A stretch of DNA of 64,000 nt, from NCBI GenBank assembly GCA_902805475.1, contig CADCSX010000003.1, positions 3,968,001 to 4,032,000 of the forward strand, in the 5' to 3' direction. The notes beneath the pieces are model-generated. The model was given only the letters and a program-made list of their open reading frames with translations, did no database searches and had not been told where the DNA came from. This document shows positions 1-11,797 of this stretch, in pieces; within the stretch, counting starts at the first letter, position 1, and every line of letters begins with the position of its first letter. The position numbers and the translations under genes were made by a program. The DNA comes from Entonaema liquescens. Lineage: Eukaryota; Ascomycota; Sordariomycetes; Xylariales; Xylariaceae.

Positions 1-785
1 AACACTAGCAGCGCGGCATTGCTGCGGGGGAACGTGTATTATGTGCGGAGTTTGATATACTGCCGACAGGGCTCTTTAGTTCTCCCGCCCTAGTTTGGGG
101 TAGCAAGGTCCGAGTTATTCATTACTAGACAAATCTGCAAGCCCAAAGTATAGTAAAGGGCTAGAGGGCTGACCATAACCAACTACATATAGTATTGCGC
201 GATAAGCCCCCCTTGGGATGTGTGTGTGTGGGATCAAAGGTAAGGGAGCGGTCTACAACAGTTTGTTAACCTAGCCAATGACTTTGTCCCAACTTAGCAT
301 ATCACAATATCAGGGTTCTTATGGTATCTTAGGCTTGGCCTCAACAGCCCTGTCAGATGTGGTAGGTGTTGTTACATCAGACAAACACAATACCGGAATG
401 TTAAAAATATCTTGCTGCTAGGCTGCATCGTGGCGGGCCTTCGAACACTGTTCTAGAAACCTATACTCGTGGATTGGTTGGAACTATTTGAGTTCCTGTA
501 GTAAACAGAGTCGTATGTAAAACAATCGTAATTCTTTATCAACATATCCTTGCAACCCCTCGTAGTATCGTATGCGAGAAGGGTCCAAGTAGGGTGTGAT
601 CCGTCTGTCTCTTATCTTAGAAACGCCAGAGAGACTAAGGGCTATCATAGTAGACAATGCATTGTACCGGTATTATCCAAATGCCCTCCCATCCCGTGCC
701 TAACACCATCACATTGATGCCCCCTTTGATCTGCGAAAACACCGAAACGCCGTGCTGATTAAACGATAGACTTGAAATTATACAT
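1..785. other. gene-free flank downstream of the Zn2Cys6 factor
   Basis: No coding stretch with codon continuity or a recognisable motif was seen. The only low-complexity item is a short (GT)n run near 220-232. It probably holds the 3' UTR of the minus-strand regulator that ends at 786. Confidence 0.5.
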
Positions 786-3409
786 CTAAGTGCTGAACGT
801 CGACCAGTCCATCCAGTCCAAATCAGCGCTTTGGAACTGAAAATCCTCCCAGAACGCATTGAGCCCAATGTCGGTACTGTGGATGGCCTCGTCTAGCTGA
901 TTTTCGTTGGACATGGTAGAAAATAACAAGTAGTCCGGCGGTAGACTTGACGCCGCCACCGACATTTGTATCGTTCCCTGGTGGTTGGCCATATGAGCGG
1001 CGTTCAAATCCGTATAAATGGAAGCGTGCTTTGTCACGTCTCCATTTGATTCTGGTAAAGCTTGTGTCACTTCTGACGCCCGCGACGCGTACTTGAGTAT
1101 CTGTCTCAGCTGTCCTGCGAATAGGCAAGACAGACCCTTCCGTTGGATCGGAGTTGATCCTATCCTCTCTAGCACATCCGTAGTCTCTGCTATGAGAGCC
1201 CTGATGCTAGGAGCTAGACTCGAGCTTCGGCCATCAGCGACAGTGCTCACTCTGAGGGCAAAGCACGCAGCAAATGATATCATAATGGCGGTATTGTTGG
1301 GCATCGACCTAAGTTGCCCTTCGCCCTGAACAGCTACTCGTAAGACGTTAAGCGCAGATGAGAGGCCAGCAGCGCGGAAGAAATGGCGTGCTCCCACAGG
1401 CGCAGTACCATGATTAATCACAGAACTATACAAGGATAGCCGTGTGTGAGACGCAAGGATCTCGACATATGGAGGTAATGAAAGTTCTACGATGAAGTCA
1501 GCTGGGCACCCTGCATGTATCGATTTCTTAGAATTGAAAACTTACGCTCGCGATCGCCTAATTGCAAAGGCCATGTTTGATACCACCTATCGAAGAACAG
1601 GGTGATTTCACTCTTTACTCTAAGACAGTCCCACGTAAGTATGCATCTCAACTGTGACAGGAGGAAAACATACCTATCGACAACAGATATCTCGCTATTG
1701 CCGTTGACGTAACTGTCACATATTGATCTTACTTTTGATATAAGATTTGCCTAGGAAGTAATGTAAGTCTCCTGTTGGCGGTTATGTAGGGGTGGCTCTT
1801 ACTAGGTCCCTTCTCAAAACCGCCACCGAGACAATCGAGCCATCCCATCTATCAGCCAGATCGCTTAGATGCCATTGATCGCAATTCTCGATAAGTGGCG
1901 ACATTGGTAGGACATAATTCCTCCCTCTCGCGAGGCACACGCTATAGTAAAGAAATCAAGTCAGTTAATAGACTTGAGAAAGAACTTTGATGCTTCATAC
2001 CCTCTTTCAAGAACAAATAGAGACAACCAAGTCCTCTCCCTTCTTCTTAGAAGCCTGCGACCCCTCAGAGACTCTGGATCAACGTCACTAAAACCGTCTA
2101 TACTAAGAGCCTTTCGGCCAGAGATGCAATCAGAAGTGGCAAGGGTGTCCCTCGGACTCCGTGGCTCCGTGGATGGAGGCAGTATAACTTTATTTAGAGA
2201 TAAGTCCAAAGCGATCGTCAGGGCCATAGAGAGATAAGTTGAGGTCTCATCATCAGCCCAATGCTCACCAGCCGAGATCCATGGTATATTGACCATGAAG
2301 GCTAGAATAATCTCTACGGACTTGTAGCGTTTTGCCATAACAAGACGGGCGAGCTTCTGTCGATGATTTGAAAGTCTCTTGTATAATGACTCCATTGACG
2401 GCGAGAAGAGTGCGGATGCAGCAGCTATCGACGTCAACAAAAAAGCTGAGCGACCTCGCACAAAGTCTACTGTATGTATGACAGGGTCGATGCCCCAGCG
2501 CGTATGCGCAAGTTTCTCGTAGAAGCTGGAATGATGTTAGTTTGACGATAGAAAACTGTAGTTCTGATAAAGGATCATACTAAGAGAATAACGATTCAGC
2601 CTCTGCGAGGGTGATAAGTCCCAATTCAATAGGGTCAAGGTCTTCACCAACATCCAGTCGCGCTTGGAAACGACCGAAGAATTTCTGTAGATCATCGCTC
2701 TCTCCAATTACACCACGATTGGACGTAGATTTAGAAAGCAGACGTCCCGCCCCGGTCCCTTGCGTCTGTGGTGTTATTGATGATAGAAGTTCAGATGTTC
2801 GGGCAAGCAGTTGCAAAGGGTTTTCAGCGTCGTCTAGACTCAGCTGATCCTCATCAGCTTTAGTATTCACTGCTGAGTCGTCACGCGAACAAGATTGGGA
2901 GGGCGATGTCCCTAATGAAGTCGAAGTCTGCTGGGGAGATACGGAGACCTGATCATGCTCCATACTATTATGGGATGATATACGCCTAGAGAATCCATGG
3001 TCGCTACCTAAAAGCTCTTTGCTCCTCTCGAGCAGAAATCTCAATTCGGTAGCTTGCTCAGTCGTCTGTATCTGATCTAAGGCGCCAGAGCTAGACCTTC
3101 TCAAGGCTTGCTCAATCTGGAAGACAGCCTTTTCCAATCCGGAATGCTTGCTATCAGAACGGTTAGCTACCTTAGGGTTGTGTCATGCGAATTATGAATA
3201 ATTACGACTCACTTTTTAACGCCCTTATGTCGGCCTACGTGAAAGAGCGGCGCAGAACATTGAATTGAGCGCTGAGTGCATCGCGTACATGTCGAGGACC
3301 CGCTGGGGCGAACGCATTTTAGTTTGGATTTCTTACAGTTGAAGCAGGCGGCAAGGCGCTCCTCTTCCCTTGCATCAGTATCTGATTTCGGCGCCATTCG
3401 ATCCGACAT
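786..3409 (-). CDS. Zn2Cys6 (fungal zinc cluster) transcription factor, seven exons
   Basis: A nuclear DNA-binding regulator; its target pathway is not evident. Exons on the minus strand, resolved by hand, are 3409-3213, 3150-2581, 2525-2001, 1941-1803, 1750-1674, 1619-1546 and 1486-786. All six introns are 52-62 bp, every phase matches, and the total of 2283 nt gives 760 aa. Residues 22-51 form a C-X2-C-X6-C-X8-C-X2-C-X6-C zinc cluster (CFNCKKSKLKC, then CTRC). A Ser/Gln-rich linker follows, then the fungal-specific middle homology region, including RERTWLSLFVLERGVCLARG across the third intron. The start at 3409 lies 21 residues before the first Cys; a second ATG at 3397 is possible. A 35-nt acceptor choice was considered for the last intron, but the 59-nt choice has a CTGAC branch site. 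PrtT-type annotations are often given to such proteins, but I cannot assign the subfamily. Confidence 0.88.
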
Positions 3410-3510
3410 GGGAACACGGCAGACAAGAGGAGGCCATAGAAGTTGCGGAGATATGACAAAGTGGAAGACCGGGCGCGTCTAACACAATACCAAGTGATTT
3501 TAATCTCCGG

Positions 3511-3565
3511 GAGTTGTCGTGGAGTTGTCGTGGAGTCGTGGAATCGTGGAATCGTGGAGTCTTGG
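3511..3565. repeat. imperfect minisatellite, GTCGTGGA-type units
   Basis: Seen directly: successive copies of GAGTTGTCGTG and then GAATCGTG with small variations, spanning about 55 bp upstream of the zinc-cluster gene. Confidence 0.7.
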
Positions 3566-4314
3566 AAGTTCTTTGGAGGGTCCAAAGGTTGTTGGGTCGG
3601 CAGAAGTTGTCTTGGGGCCCCGCACCTTGTCTAGGTTCTTGTCAGGGTTGTCCGGGCTTGTCCAGGCTTGTCAAGGGTGTCAGGGGTACCTCATGAATAT
3701 CGATGAGCTTTGAAGGGGGATTCTCTTATTGATGGAGATGGAATCACGTGATGGTAATTGGTCCTATTATATCCAATTAACTATTTGGTATTAGATATCT
3801 CTGATGGTCCTCTTATAGGGTCTCTCATGTCTTCTCTCGTTTTTCATTGTTCAACAGATATCCCGCAGTCGGGAAAGCTTGGAAGGAAAAGACACGCTTT
3901 ATGGGAACAACCCGGAACAAAGGTACGCTACCAATTACTACCACCACATCCCTTAACCATACATCCTTACGATTTACGATATTATTCGATATATTTTCTC
4001 GAGATATTATGCGATAAGGTGGGCAAGGTGGTAGACGTTCTGCGAAACTAGCATTCACTTACATCACACCGTCCCATCCAGTTCGTGAACTTCGATCCGT
4101 TGGACTTTTAAGAATTACTAAGTCCTGCAAGGTCCACTAGACTTTTCTGGGCAATGCTACCGTTTTACCAAGTTTCGCAGATCGATTGGCCGCATGGTCG
4201 ATCAGAGTTAGTCAGGGTCCTGTAATCGCGCATCGCTTCACTGCTTACTTGACACATTCCTCATCTGGCCTTACGATTCACAGTCAGAGGACTCAGTAAC
4301 GTTTTTGACAATGT

Positions 4315-4435
4315 TTTTCTTTTCTTTTCTTTTCTTTTCTTTTCTTTTCTTTTCTTTTCTTTTCTTTTCTTTTCTTTTCTTTTCTTTTCTTTTCTTTTCT
4401 TTTCTTTTCTTTTCTTTTCTTTTCTTTTCTTTTCT
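4315..4435. repeat. (CTTTT)n microsatellite, about 24 units
   Basis: An uninterrupted pyrimidine pentamer array of about 120 bp. The opposite strand reads (AAAAG)n, a pure purine tract that could adopt triplex structure. It is likely length-variable between strains. Confidence 0.95.
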
Positions 4436-5725
4436 TTTTGTTTTTGAAGTTATAGATATCAGTAGACTCAAGTTGTCGCAAATCGCAAGACATAATCTAT
4501 AAATCCAACACTGGTATTAATCCGAAGTCTCATATGGGTAAAATACGCATTTAGCATTTAAATAACAAATTGGTTCGATTGATAACCACTTAAGACACCA
4601 AGGGTCCAGGTCCGTGCTCGGTTGGGATACCCTCGACACCCTCGACTAAACTAATGTACTATGTATTTAATATAGCTGCGAATCCGGGGCTAAACTACCA
4701 CGTCTAAGTGGTCAACATACCTTAGGTAGGTTTTCGAGTTTGCTACCTCATGCAGTAATAGTAATACTACCAATTCTTACACATATCGGTAGGCGAATCA
4801 GCGACCGTAGACCCGATTCTACGTCGATTCCATAACTTGCATTACTAGACAAGCGCCACGCAGCTTATGTGCCTTTTCTTTAGATACGATAACTCAGCAT
4901 TCAGCATAGGGTAAAGCCACGTGCGTTAGAAACTACGTTGTCAGTTTATCAGTTACCTATCGCAGTAACCAAGTCCGTGGATAGCATCCCATGCTTAATC
5001 GAAGGGTCAAGTCATCTCATAACTGACACTATCTACATCCAGACAGGTGGATGACTAGGTATCTTTCAACCCTTTTGCTTTCCCAATTCATCTTCGATTA
5101 TTATTAATGTAACAGGAACCGAATAACCCTATACACGGGGGCTCAACGAATACATATTCTTACCTCCGTCAGCTAAAAATGCTTTTCTCCGTTTCACTTA
5201 GCAGGCTGAAGATACCTAGGTAATCTTGTGTGCCTATTTTTTCTAGGTATTTGCCATTACACCCTAGCGACATAGAACGCTTGAGCAACATACGTAGTGT
5301 CCGCGGGCGCGGGATTAATGCACGGCCAATATTGGCTCACACTAAGTCCGTTTATATCCGCTTGCTTTGATTACGATCGTATATCTAGCGTCATCTATGA
5401 GCTGCCTCCACAGGGTTGAAAATTGTAAATTCAGTGCCACAAAGATAGATAGGCAGCAATAGGTTCGTGGACGGCAGCCACCTAGTTTAAATATAAGTAG
5501 AGTCGTTTTGTTCGTAGAAATGCTCGGCGTGAGAATCAACTGCCATTCATTATTCTCATCAAACCTAACTTTTAAACCTTCAAATCAAGGTCACACTCCT
5601 TGCATTATACAACAACAGCATAACATTAAAATAGTATTCTTAGGTCTTAACGTCGTCGTGTTTAACCCTCAAGATTTTCTTAAAACGCCCAATTATACTG
5701 AGCCCTTAGCAAGTAGTCACTCGTC

Positions 5726-6549
5726 ATGCACCTGATACTTACTGGAGCCACGGGTCTTATAGGCTCTGGCGTTCTCGATGCCATGATCAAAATAAAAGAC
5801 GTCAACAAGATCTCCATTCTTAGCCGTCGGCCTGTTAAGATGGCTGAGGACGCCAAGGACCCTCGAGTGAATGTAATAATTCACAAAGACTTCGAGAAGT
5901 ACGATTCCGAACTACTATCTCAGCTCAAGGGAGCTTCAGGTTGTGTGTGGGCACTAGGTATCAGTCAGGCGCAAGTTAGCCCCGAGTAAGCAATTCGGGA
6001 CGACCCCTTAACTGTGATCATTATGGTGTTAATGAATTTGCCTAGGGAATACGTAAAATCACCAAGGACTACACGTTAGCCGCATCAAAGGCCTTCCAGA
6101 CGCTAGGTTCGGCAGAGGAACCATTTAATTTTGTACTGGTCTCAGGGACGGGTGCGACAACGCAGCCCGGTCGTTTCTCCGCTCTTTTCGCCCGGGTTAA
6201 AGGCGAGACTGAACTGGCGTTGGCTGAGATGCGCAAGGCAAACCCGACTTTTCATGGCAGTTCAGTCCGCGCAGCTTATATTGATCCAGCTAATCACGAT
6301 GCCATCAAGCCTTATATTCCTAATAAGATACTTTTACATAAGGCTGCAGAATGGATCATGGGACCAGCGATAAAGTATGGTGTCAAGTCATACTGGAGTC
6401 CTACCGAAGAACTGGGGTCTTTCTTAACAAAAATGGCCATGGGTCGTTATAAGGATCAGTTCAAGGCAAAGGATATACAGATGGAGGGCGAATTCCCAAT
6501 ACTAGAGAATTCAGCGTTCAGGCGATTATCGGGCCTCAGCCGCCAGTAA
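5726..6549 (+). CDS. NAD(P)-binding Rossmann-fold protein (NDP-sugar epimerase-like), frame break at the splice junction
   Basis: A small cytosolic oxidoreductase-like protein of about 254 aa; substrate unknown. It begins MHLILTGATGLIGSGVLDAM, a TGxxGxxG dinucleotide-binding motif at residues 6-13. Exon 1 is 5726-5985 and exon 2 is 6046-6549, with a 60-bp intron (GTAAGC...CCTAG). Joining these gives conserved-looking Glu-Glu-Tyr-Val-Lys, but the frame is then one base short of the downstream ITKDYTLAASKAF frame (764 nt in total), apparently a missing A in the AAAA run at 6055-6058. A weaker donor (GTTAGC at 5974) would restore the frame and drop VSPEEYV. The downstream part (VSGTGATT, the AAEWIMGP stretch, C-terminal RRLSGLSRQ) reads cleanly to the stop. 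The fold is fairly sure; the function is not. Confidence 0.7.
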
Positions 6550-6779
6550 GGGAGAGCCGGATTGGATTATATTTTAGTTGATTTGGCAGTAAGGCGTCTA
6601 GGTTTAAGAGATCATACTATGTTACTGTACTATAGATAATCCAAGGGTAGACGGCCGTTCTTAAATTGTACAAGTATGGGAACTTGACAACTCACTTCGG
6701 CGTCCTTGGCCACTTCTTTCACAGTATCAAGGTCTCTTCGCACGATCTAGCCGTACTAGATACTTAACGTGTACTAATA

Positions 6780-8779
6780 CTAATATTCAAAACGCCACCT
6801 CGGATCAGAATCTCCCCGCCAGTCAGCTACTTCCCCTACGTGTTTTATTTCTTCCGCTATTCCCTCCCGCCTCTTGTTTTCACGTTTTAGCCGTATCCCT
6901 AGAATCGTGACAACAACCGCATTGGCAACTAGGTAGCCAAGGGCGACAGAATGGCCCACGATGAATCTAGGTCCGTCTGTTGCACGATATAATTGTGTAC
7001 CTAGTACAGCACCAAGGTTCCCGATGCTAATTTGCATGGCATTCGCAATGGCCCGCTTCGTTTGACCCGACACGTTAATAGCAGGCCAAGATAACACGAG
7101 GGCGCTAGCCGGATATATACCGCCGGCGGCGAAGAACACACCAACATAACTAACCCCTGGTCTGGCGACCGGATCACTGTTTCCTAACAGGATAGAATAA
7201 CCGATTGCGGCGAAGATAGCAGAACCACCGATGAAGATCGCTCTTTGGCCAAGTCTCTCAGAGAGAACGGCCACAGAGGCTGTTGTTATGAACGCAAACG
7301 CATACGGTGGGACGGTGAGCAGCTGTGCTGTTGCCGCCTTATATCCAAGATTAGATATAATGGTTGGCTACAAAACGGTTAGTTGCTATGCTGATACTGC
7401 TAAAGTGGAGGCATCCCATACCAAGAATAGAGAAAGTGTGTAGAGAGGTAAGCTCATTGTATGAAAGCCTAACCCGTAAAGCCAGCAGCTCGGATCTTTC
7501 AGTGCTTCTACAACAGCCTTCCAAGAAAAGCGTTCGTCATGCGTAGAATCGCTATCCGCCGCCAAGCGCTGGTGGATAAATTTTCGTTCGTCTTCTGTCA
7601 AGAATTTTGACGTGTCTGGGTAGTTGTGGATGAATCCATACGCTGCAGCAGCCACAACAACTGTGAGGATTCCTTCCTAATTAAGAGCAGTACGTTAGAA
7701 ATTCTCATAGAATCTGCCTACGAGTGTCGGGATGACGAACCAAGATAAAAATCCAGCGCCACCCGTTTTCCCAGACGATACCTCCCATTCTTCCGATTCC
7801 CTGCGCACGAATTAGATATCAACGTCTCCTAGAGTGGGATCGGAGTATACAAACATAAGCTAATATTCCGCCAAACGCACCGGCTAGCGATGCGGCACTG
7901 AAAAAGAGGGATATGCGGTATTGCCGCTCTCGTCTCTTATACCACATAGAGAAGTAGAATACTACACCTGGAAACAAGCCACTTTCCGCCTATTTCATGT
8001 GAGCATTCGTACATAATTTTAGGACTAGATTCTGTAATGACTTAATGTCCCTAGGATGGAACGGCTAAAGAGATATGGTAACGAGGAATGCAAATAATAC
8101 ATACTGTTATCATGTTAGTTATTGCGAAGAGTAATAAAGGCAGTACGGAAGATAATGATATCAGAGAAACTCTTTACTACTCACCAACACCGAGAAAGAA
8201 TCTGCTCACGAGGAAGCCAGCCAAATTATGGACTATGCCCATCAGAGTCGCTACGATCCCCCATACTATCGTGAGCGTCGGCAACCAAATCCGAGGCGTT
8301 GTGCGTTTAAGGATAATATTGCAAGGGATCTATCTCATCAATATACTGCCGCGCGAACCATCTCACGTATCAAATATCTCACCTCAAATAATACGTATCC
8401 CACAAAGTAAAGTGTTAAGCCTGTAAGATACTGATTTCCAGCTTCATCAAGTGTTAGCGGTATGCTAGCCAGTGGTTGATCATGTACACCTACTTATGTG
8501 AACATCATCAAGCAAGCCTTCAATTCGGGCGTTTCCAACTATATATGATATTAGCGAATGTGACCGATTCCCCTGAAGATAGATCATGCAGAGAAAGCTT
8601 TGAGCCATACCGTTGCTTCGGTCGAGAAAAGACAACAAATACAAGATTCCAACCGCAGGTAAGAGTCGCAGGTCTAATTTTCTCAACAGCGCGCGTTCGT
8701 TGATCCCGGAGACCGTGGTCTCGGAGTCAGAGGCACCAGCACTCCCTCCTGGAGCGTCGTCTAAAGTCTTTTCGGCCAT
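6780..8779 (-). CDS. MFS transporter, allantoate/anion:cation symporter (Dal5-like) family
   Basis: A plasma-membrane permease of about 485 aa, probably for an organic anion, vitamin or allantoate-like solute. Exons are 8779-8611, 8538-8494, 8441-8383, 8329-8185, 7989-7855, 7800-7741, 7676-7422 and 7367-6780. Family hallmarks are LRKLDLRLLPAVGILYLLSF at TM1, FLDRSNVGNARIEGL, GNQYLTGLTLYFVGYVLFE, FLGV-AESGLFPG, FYFSMWYKRRERQYR and GGIYPASALVLSWPAINVSG near the C-terminus. All junctions match in phase except exon 4 to exon 5: the donor at 8184 leaves one base (phase 1), whereas AESGLFPG needs phase 0, and the enclosed 195-bp intron is far longer than the others. An acceptor at 7969 would fit the phase but delete AESGLFP. 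This may be an indel error or a decaying gene. It converges with the Rossmann gene. Confidence 0.8.
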
Positions 8780-10022
8780 TTTACATAAATGTAATCGTAC
8801 CGGAATGCTTCGAAGAGGTGGTGACCGAGAGTCTCCTCGACGTAGTCAAGACAGATAGAAATAAGCAAACTTTCTTTCGTCTGGCCCGCCTGGAGCGCGT
8901 ACTTTACTTCAAAGATTTGCGAGCAAATCGATGACGAGAGCCACGACCCCCGGTCCATGGCATCATAATAGCAATGTCTGATTTAAGATATCTATAGACG
9001 GTGCAGGTTCTTTTAGAGAGGTTAAAGCCGAGTCTGCAACCCTGCCTAGATTCGTGATTGGCGAGAGCTCTGGATCTGGTGGATCACGACATATCAACCC
9101 GGTCTGACGTGACAAGCTTCACACCTATTTAGAATATCATATTCGCTGTAGTGTAACAAGCTTTGTTGAAGATCAGGAACATTGACTAGTTTAGGTTTAG
9201 GTCTTTCTTATACTACCAATATTCAACAACGCTCGAGAACCCCTGAATGAGTTTTTCATATTATTGACATGTTTACTTGCTACAGTTATATAGCTCAAAT
9301 GTGAATTGATAGTTTATATAGCAGAGAATGTAGGTATTTCGTAAATGCTTGATTTTAATTTAGCGTTTTTATGTTCGTATATAATGGTCTTACGAACTCT
9401 TAGTTTTCAGTTGACAAGGTGTTATTAGTCTAACACAAGATGCAACTCAACCTTTACAAAAACTAACCAATAAGTAAGTAACTCTCTATAATAAGTTATC
9501 TTTGACCAACCTTATTTTCATTGAACTTTTTAATAAGACTATTCCGATGATATATTCTTCTAGCAGCTCTTACACCAGTTTTGCATTTGAGATAGGTATA
9601 TGAATTGAGAATTTAATAGTTGATCTAGATCTAGCTTGGCTCTTGATTACCTAACATATAAAATCCCCATATTCTAGTAACGTCACATCTGCGGCTGATA
9701 TAAAGTCAAAAGGAGGAATACGCGTATTCACCTTCCCTGTCTCCTTAATTAAAAGTAAACTGAGGCCATGAAAGGATAATGCTGTGGGGATGCAATCCGT
9801 AGTGGGTTTAAGTTCCCGAAACTCGGGGGCTGCTGTGCCTTTTTTACCCCTCGTTTTTCTTCCGCACTACATTAAGGGCGTGTTGATATTAATGGTATTT
9901 ATGTGAAAATTCCCACACGTATAAATTTTTTTTTTTTTTTTCAAGACAAAACCCATCTTAAAAATTAGCTTGCATCAGACCTGTGTTGTACTAAAGCTAT
10001 ATTCTTGATTTAACGTCCCATA
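8780..10022. other. AT-rich divergent intergenic region
   Basis: This holds the promoters of the MFS gene (minus) and the GNAT gene (plus). It is distinctly AT-rich at 9100-9960, with a poly-T run near 9927-9941. No coding frame or RNA gene was recognised. Confidence 0.5.
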
Positions 10023-10640
10023 ATGGCACCGGCGCCCTGTAAAGTAAGGCACGCTCGCCGAGAAGGTATATCAATTCGCCCTAACCTCATGTTGGGAGAC
10101 ACAAGCTAATTATATTAACAACTTCCGGCAGATGTACCAGATATTCTTCAACAAATTCGCGAGTTGGCTGATTACGAGCATGAACTCGATGCAGTCGAGG
10201 CAACCGAGGCTACGCTCCTGTCTACTATAGCCTTTGCGCCTGATAATGTTGAATCAACTTCCACTGCTCCCAATACAGAGTCTACATCTCCTTCAAGGCC
10301 GGCACGATGCCTCGTTCTATTTAATGAAGAGGGTAAACCAGCTGGCATGGCGCTCTATTTTTACAACTATAGCACGTGGCGATCAAAACCAGGTATTTAC
10401 CTCGAGGACTTGTTTGTTCGGCCGACGGACCGGAAAAAGGGGTATGGCAAGAAGCTGCTTGCTGAGCTGGCTAAGGAGGTCGTGGCAACGAATGGTGGTA
10501 GGCTTGAGTGGAGTGTGTTAAAATGGAATGAGCCGAGCATTCAATTTTACGAATCTATAGGAGCTAAGAAGATGGACGACTGGGTAGGCATGCGAGTTGA
10601 TCGCGAAGGCTTAACTAAGTTAGCTGGTCTAGCAGACTGA
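10023..10640 (+). CDS. GNAT-family N-acetyltransferase, polyamine (SSAT/diamine)-like
   Basis: Acetyl-CoA-dependent transfer of acetyl to an amine; the closest pattern is spermidine/spermine or diamine N1-acetyltransferase. Exon 1 is 10023-10065 and exon 2 is 10132-10640, with a 66-bp intron (GTATAT donor, GCTAAT branch, CGGCAG acceptor). The junction codon yields VRHARREDVPDIL, the canonical GNAT beta1-alpha1 start, so the ATG at 10023 is well supported; the protein is 183 aa. A low-complexity Ser/Thr-rich insert occupies residues 53-70. Motif A is YLEDLFVRP followed by RKKGYGKKLL (residues 104-124, the R-x-x-G-x-G acetyl-CoA pyrophosphate loop). Then comes LEWSVLKWNEPSIQFYESIG, where the WN and FY residues are the SSAT-type motif-B signature. 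Length matches the family. The exact substrate is inferred only. Confidence 0.88.
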
Positions 10641-10762
10641 GTATTCCAGCTCTGCGTAAATATATCTGTCTTATGACCTGCCTTTGAATAGCACCATTGG
10701 GAACGTAGATTGACGAAGCAAGGGAAGCGAAGGGTTTAAGCAATAGTCCCCTGAGTCAGGGA

Positions 10763-11797
10763 CTATGCAGGCCTGCCGGTCTGATCAATACCTTGGAAGA
10801 ACTGAAGATCCTTTTTTCTGGGACGGGCAACCGGCTGCTCGCTATTGCCCCATGTGATAGACCACTTGCCTGACCGAGGATTCTTCTCGGCGGTTGATGA
10901 TGCTTGCCAGACGCCAAGATATAGACTGCGGCGTAGTCTTCTTCGACCTAAAACTTTGACGCCAATGGGCCGTCCATGCCCTCGAGGATCTTCATCTTCG
11001 AGCCCACTGAGGCTCTTGATCCTCCGCGAACTTCCTCGCTCCAGAGCTCGTATCGGTTTCGTCACGAATTTCGTCCAGGCTGACTCCGGAGTGGTATGGT
11101 TTGTTGAAAGCGGTTGAGCGACCTGTCTTCTTGGGGGCATTTGGTAATACCGAGCGTCGGCTTCGCCTCTTGCAACGGCACCTAGCTGATCCCATTCTCC
11201 ACGGGGTAGAGGGGGTAGTAATTGGCGGAGAATTAAAACCCAGTGTTTCTTAAGTTTGTTCCTTGCTAACTTAGCCGTGAGCGGGCGGCCGAAACAATTC
11301 TCTTTCGGGATGACTCGCTTCGGATCGACGTTTCGGCGCATGCCAAAAGGCAGGTTTTTGCCTTCCTGCTGGTGTTGTGAGGCGGCAACTGCCATGACTT
11401 TGTCCATATCCCAATTGTCTACCCAGTCGGGTTCTCGTGGCTTTTCATTGAGTTGTGCGACTCTCTCTTCTAGTTTATCAGAGTTGCTTGGTGGGCTACT
11501 GGATAACTCAGTCCTGCCTAAAATACGACGTCGTTTGCCCATCCTGCCCGTCGCTAGGTAGCATAGACGCAGCATCCGGTTGACGTGGCCGGTGTTTGCG
11601 GAACGAAGGTATCGGAGTTGGTGATGAGCATCTTTAATATGGGGTTTGGGGTCTGGCTTGTCGCGACAATCGAGAAAACGGGCTTGAATGCGTTCAGTTA
11701 CCCACGGTCGACAAAGGAGAGGAAGGTATGTAGCTTCTCGTAGTAGATGTCGATATAGGTGTAGAGGAGAGTTCGGGTGTGGGATCTGTAAAGGCAT
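10763..11797 (-). CDS. LYR-motif (Complex1_LYR-type) protein with long basic C-terminal extension
   Basis: LYR proteins normally act in mitochondria as assembly factors or Fe-S/ACP adaptors. With the ATG at 11797 the protein is 344 aa and begins MPLQIPHPNSPLHLYRHLLR, which places the L-Y-R tripeptide at residues 14-16. The following helix region includes ATYLPLLCRPW, a conserved F-x-x-x repeat and HVNRMLRLCYLATGRMGKRR. An in-frame upstream ATG at 11848 would add 17 residues. The rest (residues about 95-344) is charged, rich in Arg and Pro, with no domain I can name; it is much longer than the roughly 90-120 aa of typical LYR proteins. It is a single exon. It converges with the GNAT gene 122 bp away. 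Confidence 0.7.
   Translation of the reverse strand: MPLQIPHPNSPLHLYRHLLREATYLPLLCRPWVTERIQARFLDCRDKPDPKPHIKDAHHQLRYLRSANTGHVNRMLRLCYLATGRMGKRRRILGRTELSSSPPSNSDKLEERVAQLNEKPREPDWVDNWDMDKVMAVAASQHQQEGKNLPFGMRRNVDPKRVIPKENCFGRPLTAKLARNKLKKHWVLILRQLLPPLPRGEWDQLGAVARGEADARYYQMPPRRQVAQPLSTNHTTPESAWTKFVTKPIRALERGSSRRIKSLSGLEDEDPRGHGRPIGVKVLGRRRLRRSLYLGVWQASSTAEKNPRSGKWSITWGNSEQPVARPRKKDLQFFQGIDQTGRPA

Larger units (their letters stand above)
3410..5725. other. intergenic region between divergent genes, repeat-rich
   Basis: This 2.3-kb divergent promoter region separates the zinc-cluster factor (minus) from the Rossmann protein (plus). It contains an imperfect minisatellite near 3511, CTTGTC-rich sequence at 3638-3690, a long pentanucleotide microsatellite near 4315, and one dispersed TACCTAGGTA palindrome at 5213-5222. 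No gene is supported; lysine/arginine- or phenylalanine-rich frames here are translations of the microsatellite. Confidence 0.6.

Noticed and set aside
1511..1545. 35-bp last intron in the zinc-cluster gene
   Set aside because: It keeps the frame, but it is shorter than usual for such introns; the 59-bp alternative (1487-1545) also keeps the frame and has a proper CTGAC branch site.
4271..4502. Open frames rich in Lys/Arg/Glu or Phe/Ser over the pentamer repeat
   Set aside because: They are direct translations of the (CTTTT)n array, with no start context or conserved flank.
786..8779. Zinc-cluster factor, Rossmann protein and MFS gene as a secondary-metabolite cluster
   Set aside because: No backbone biosynthetic enzyme is present; adjacency of three common gene types is not enough evidence.
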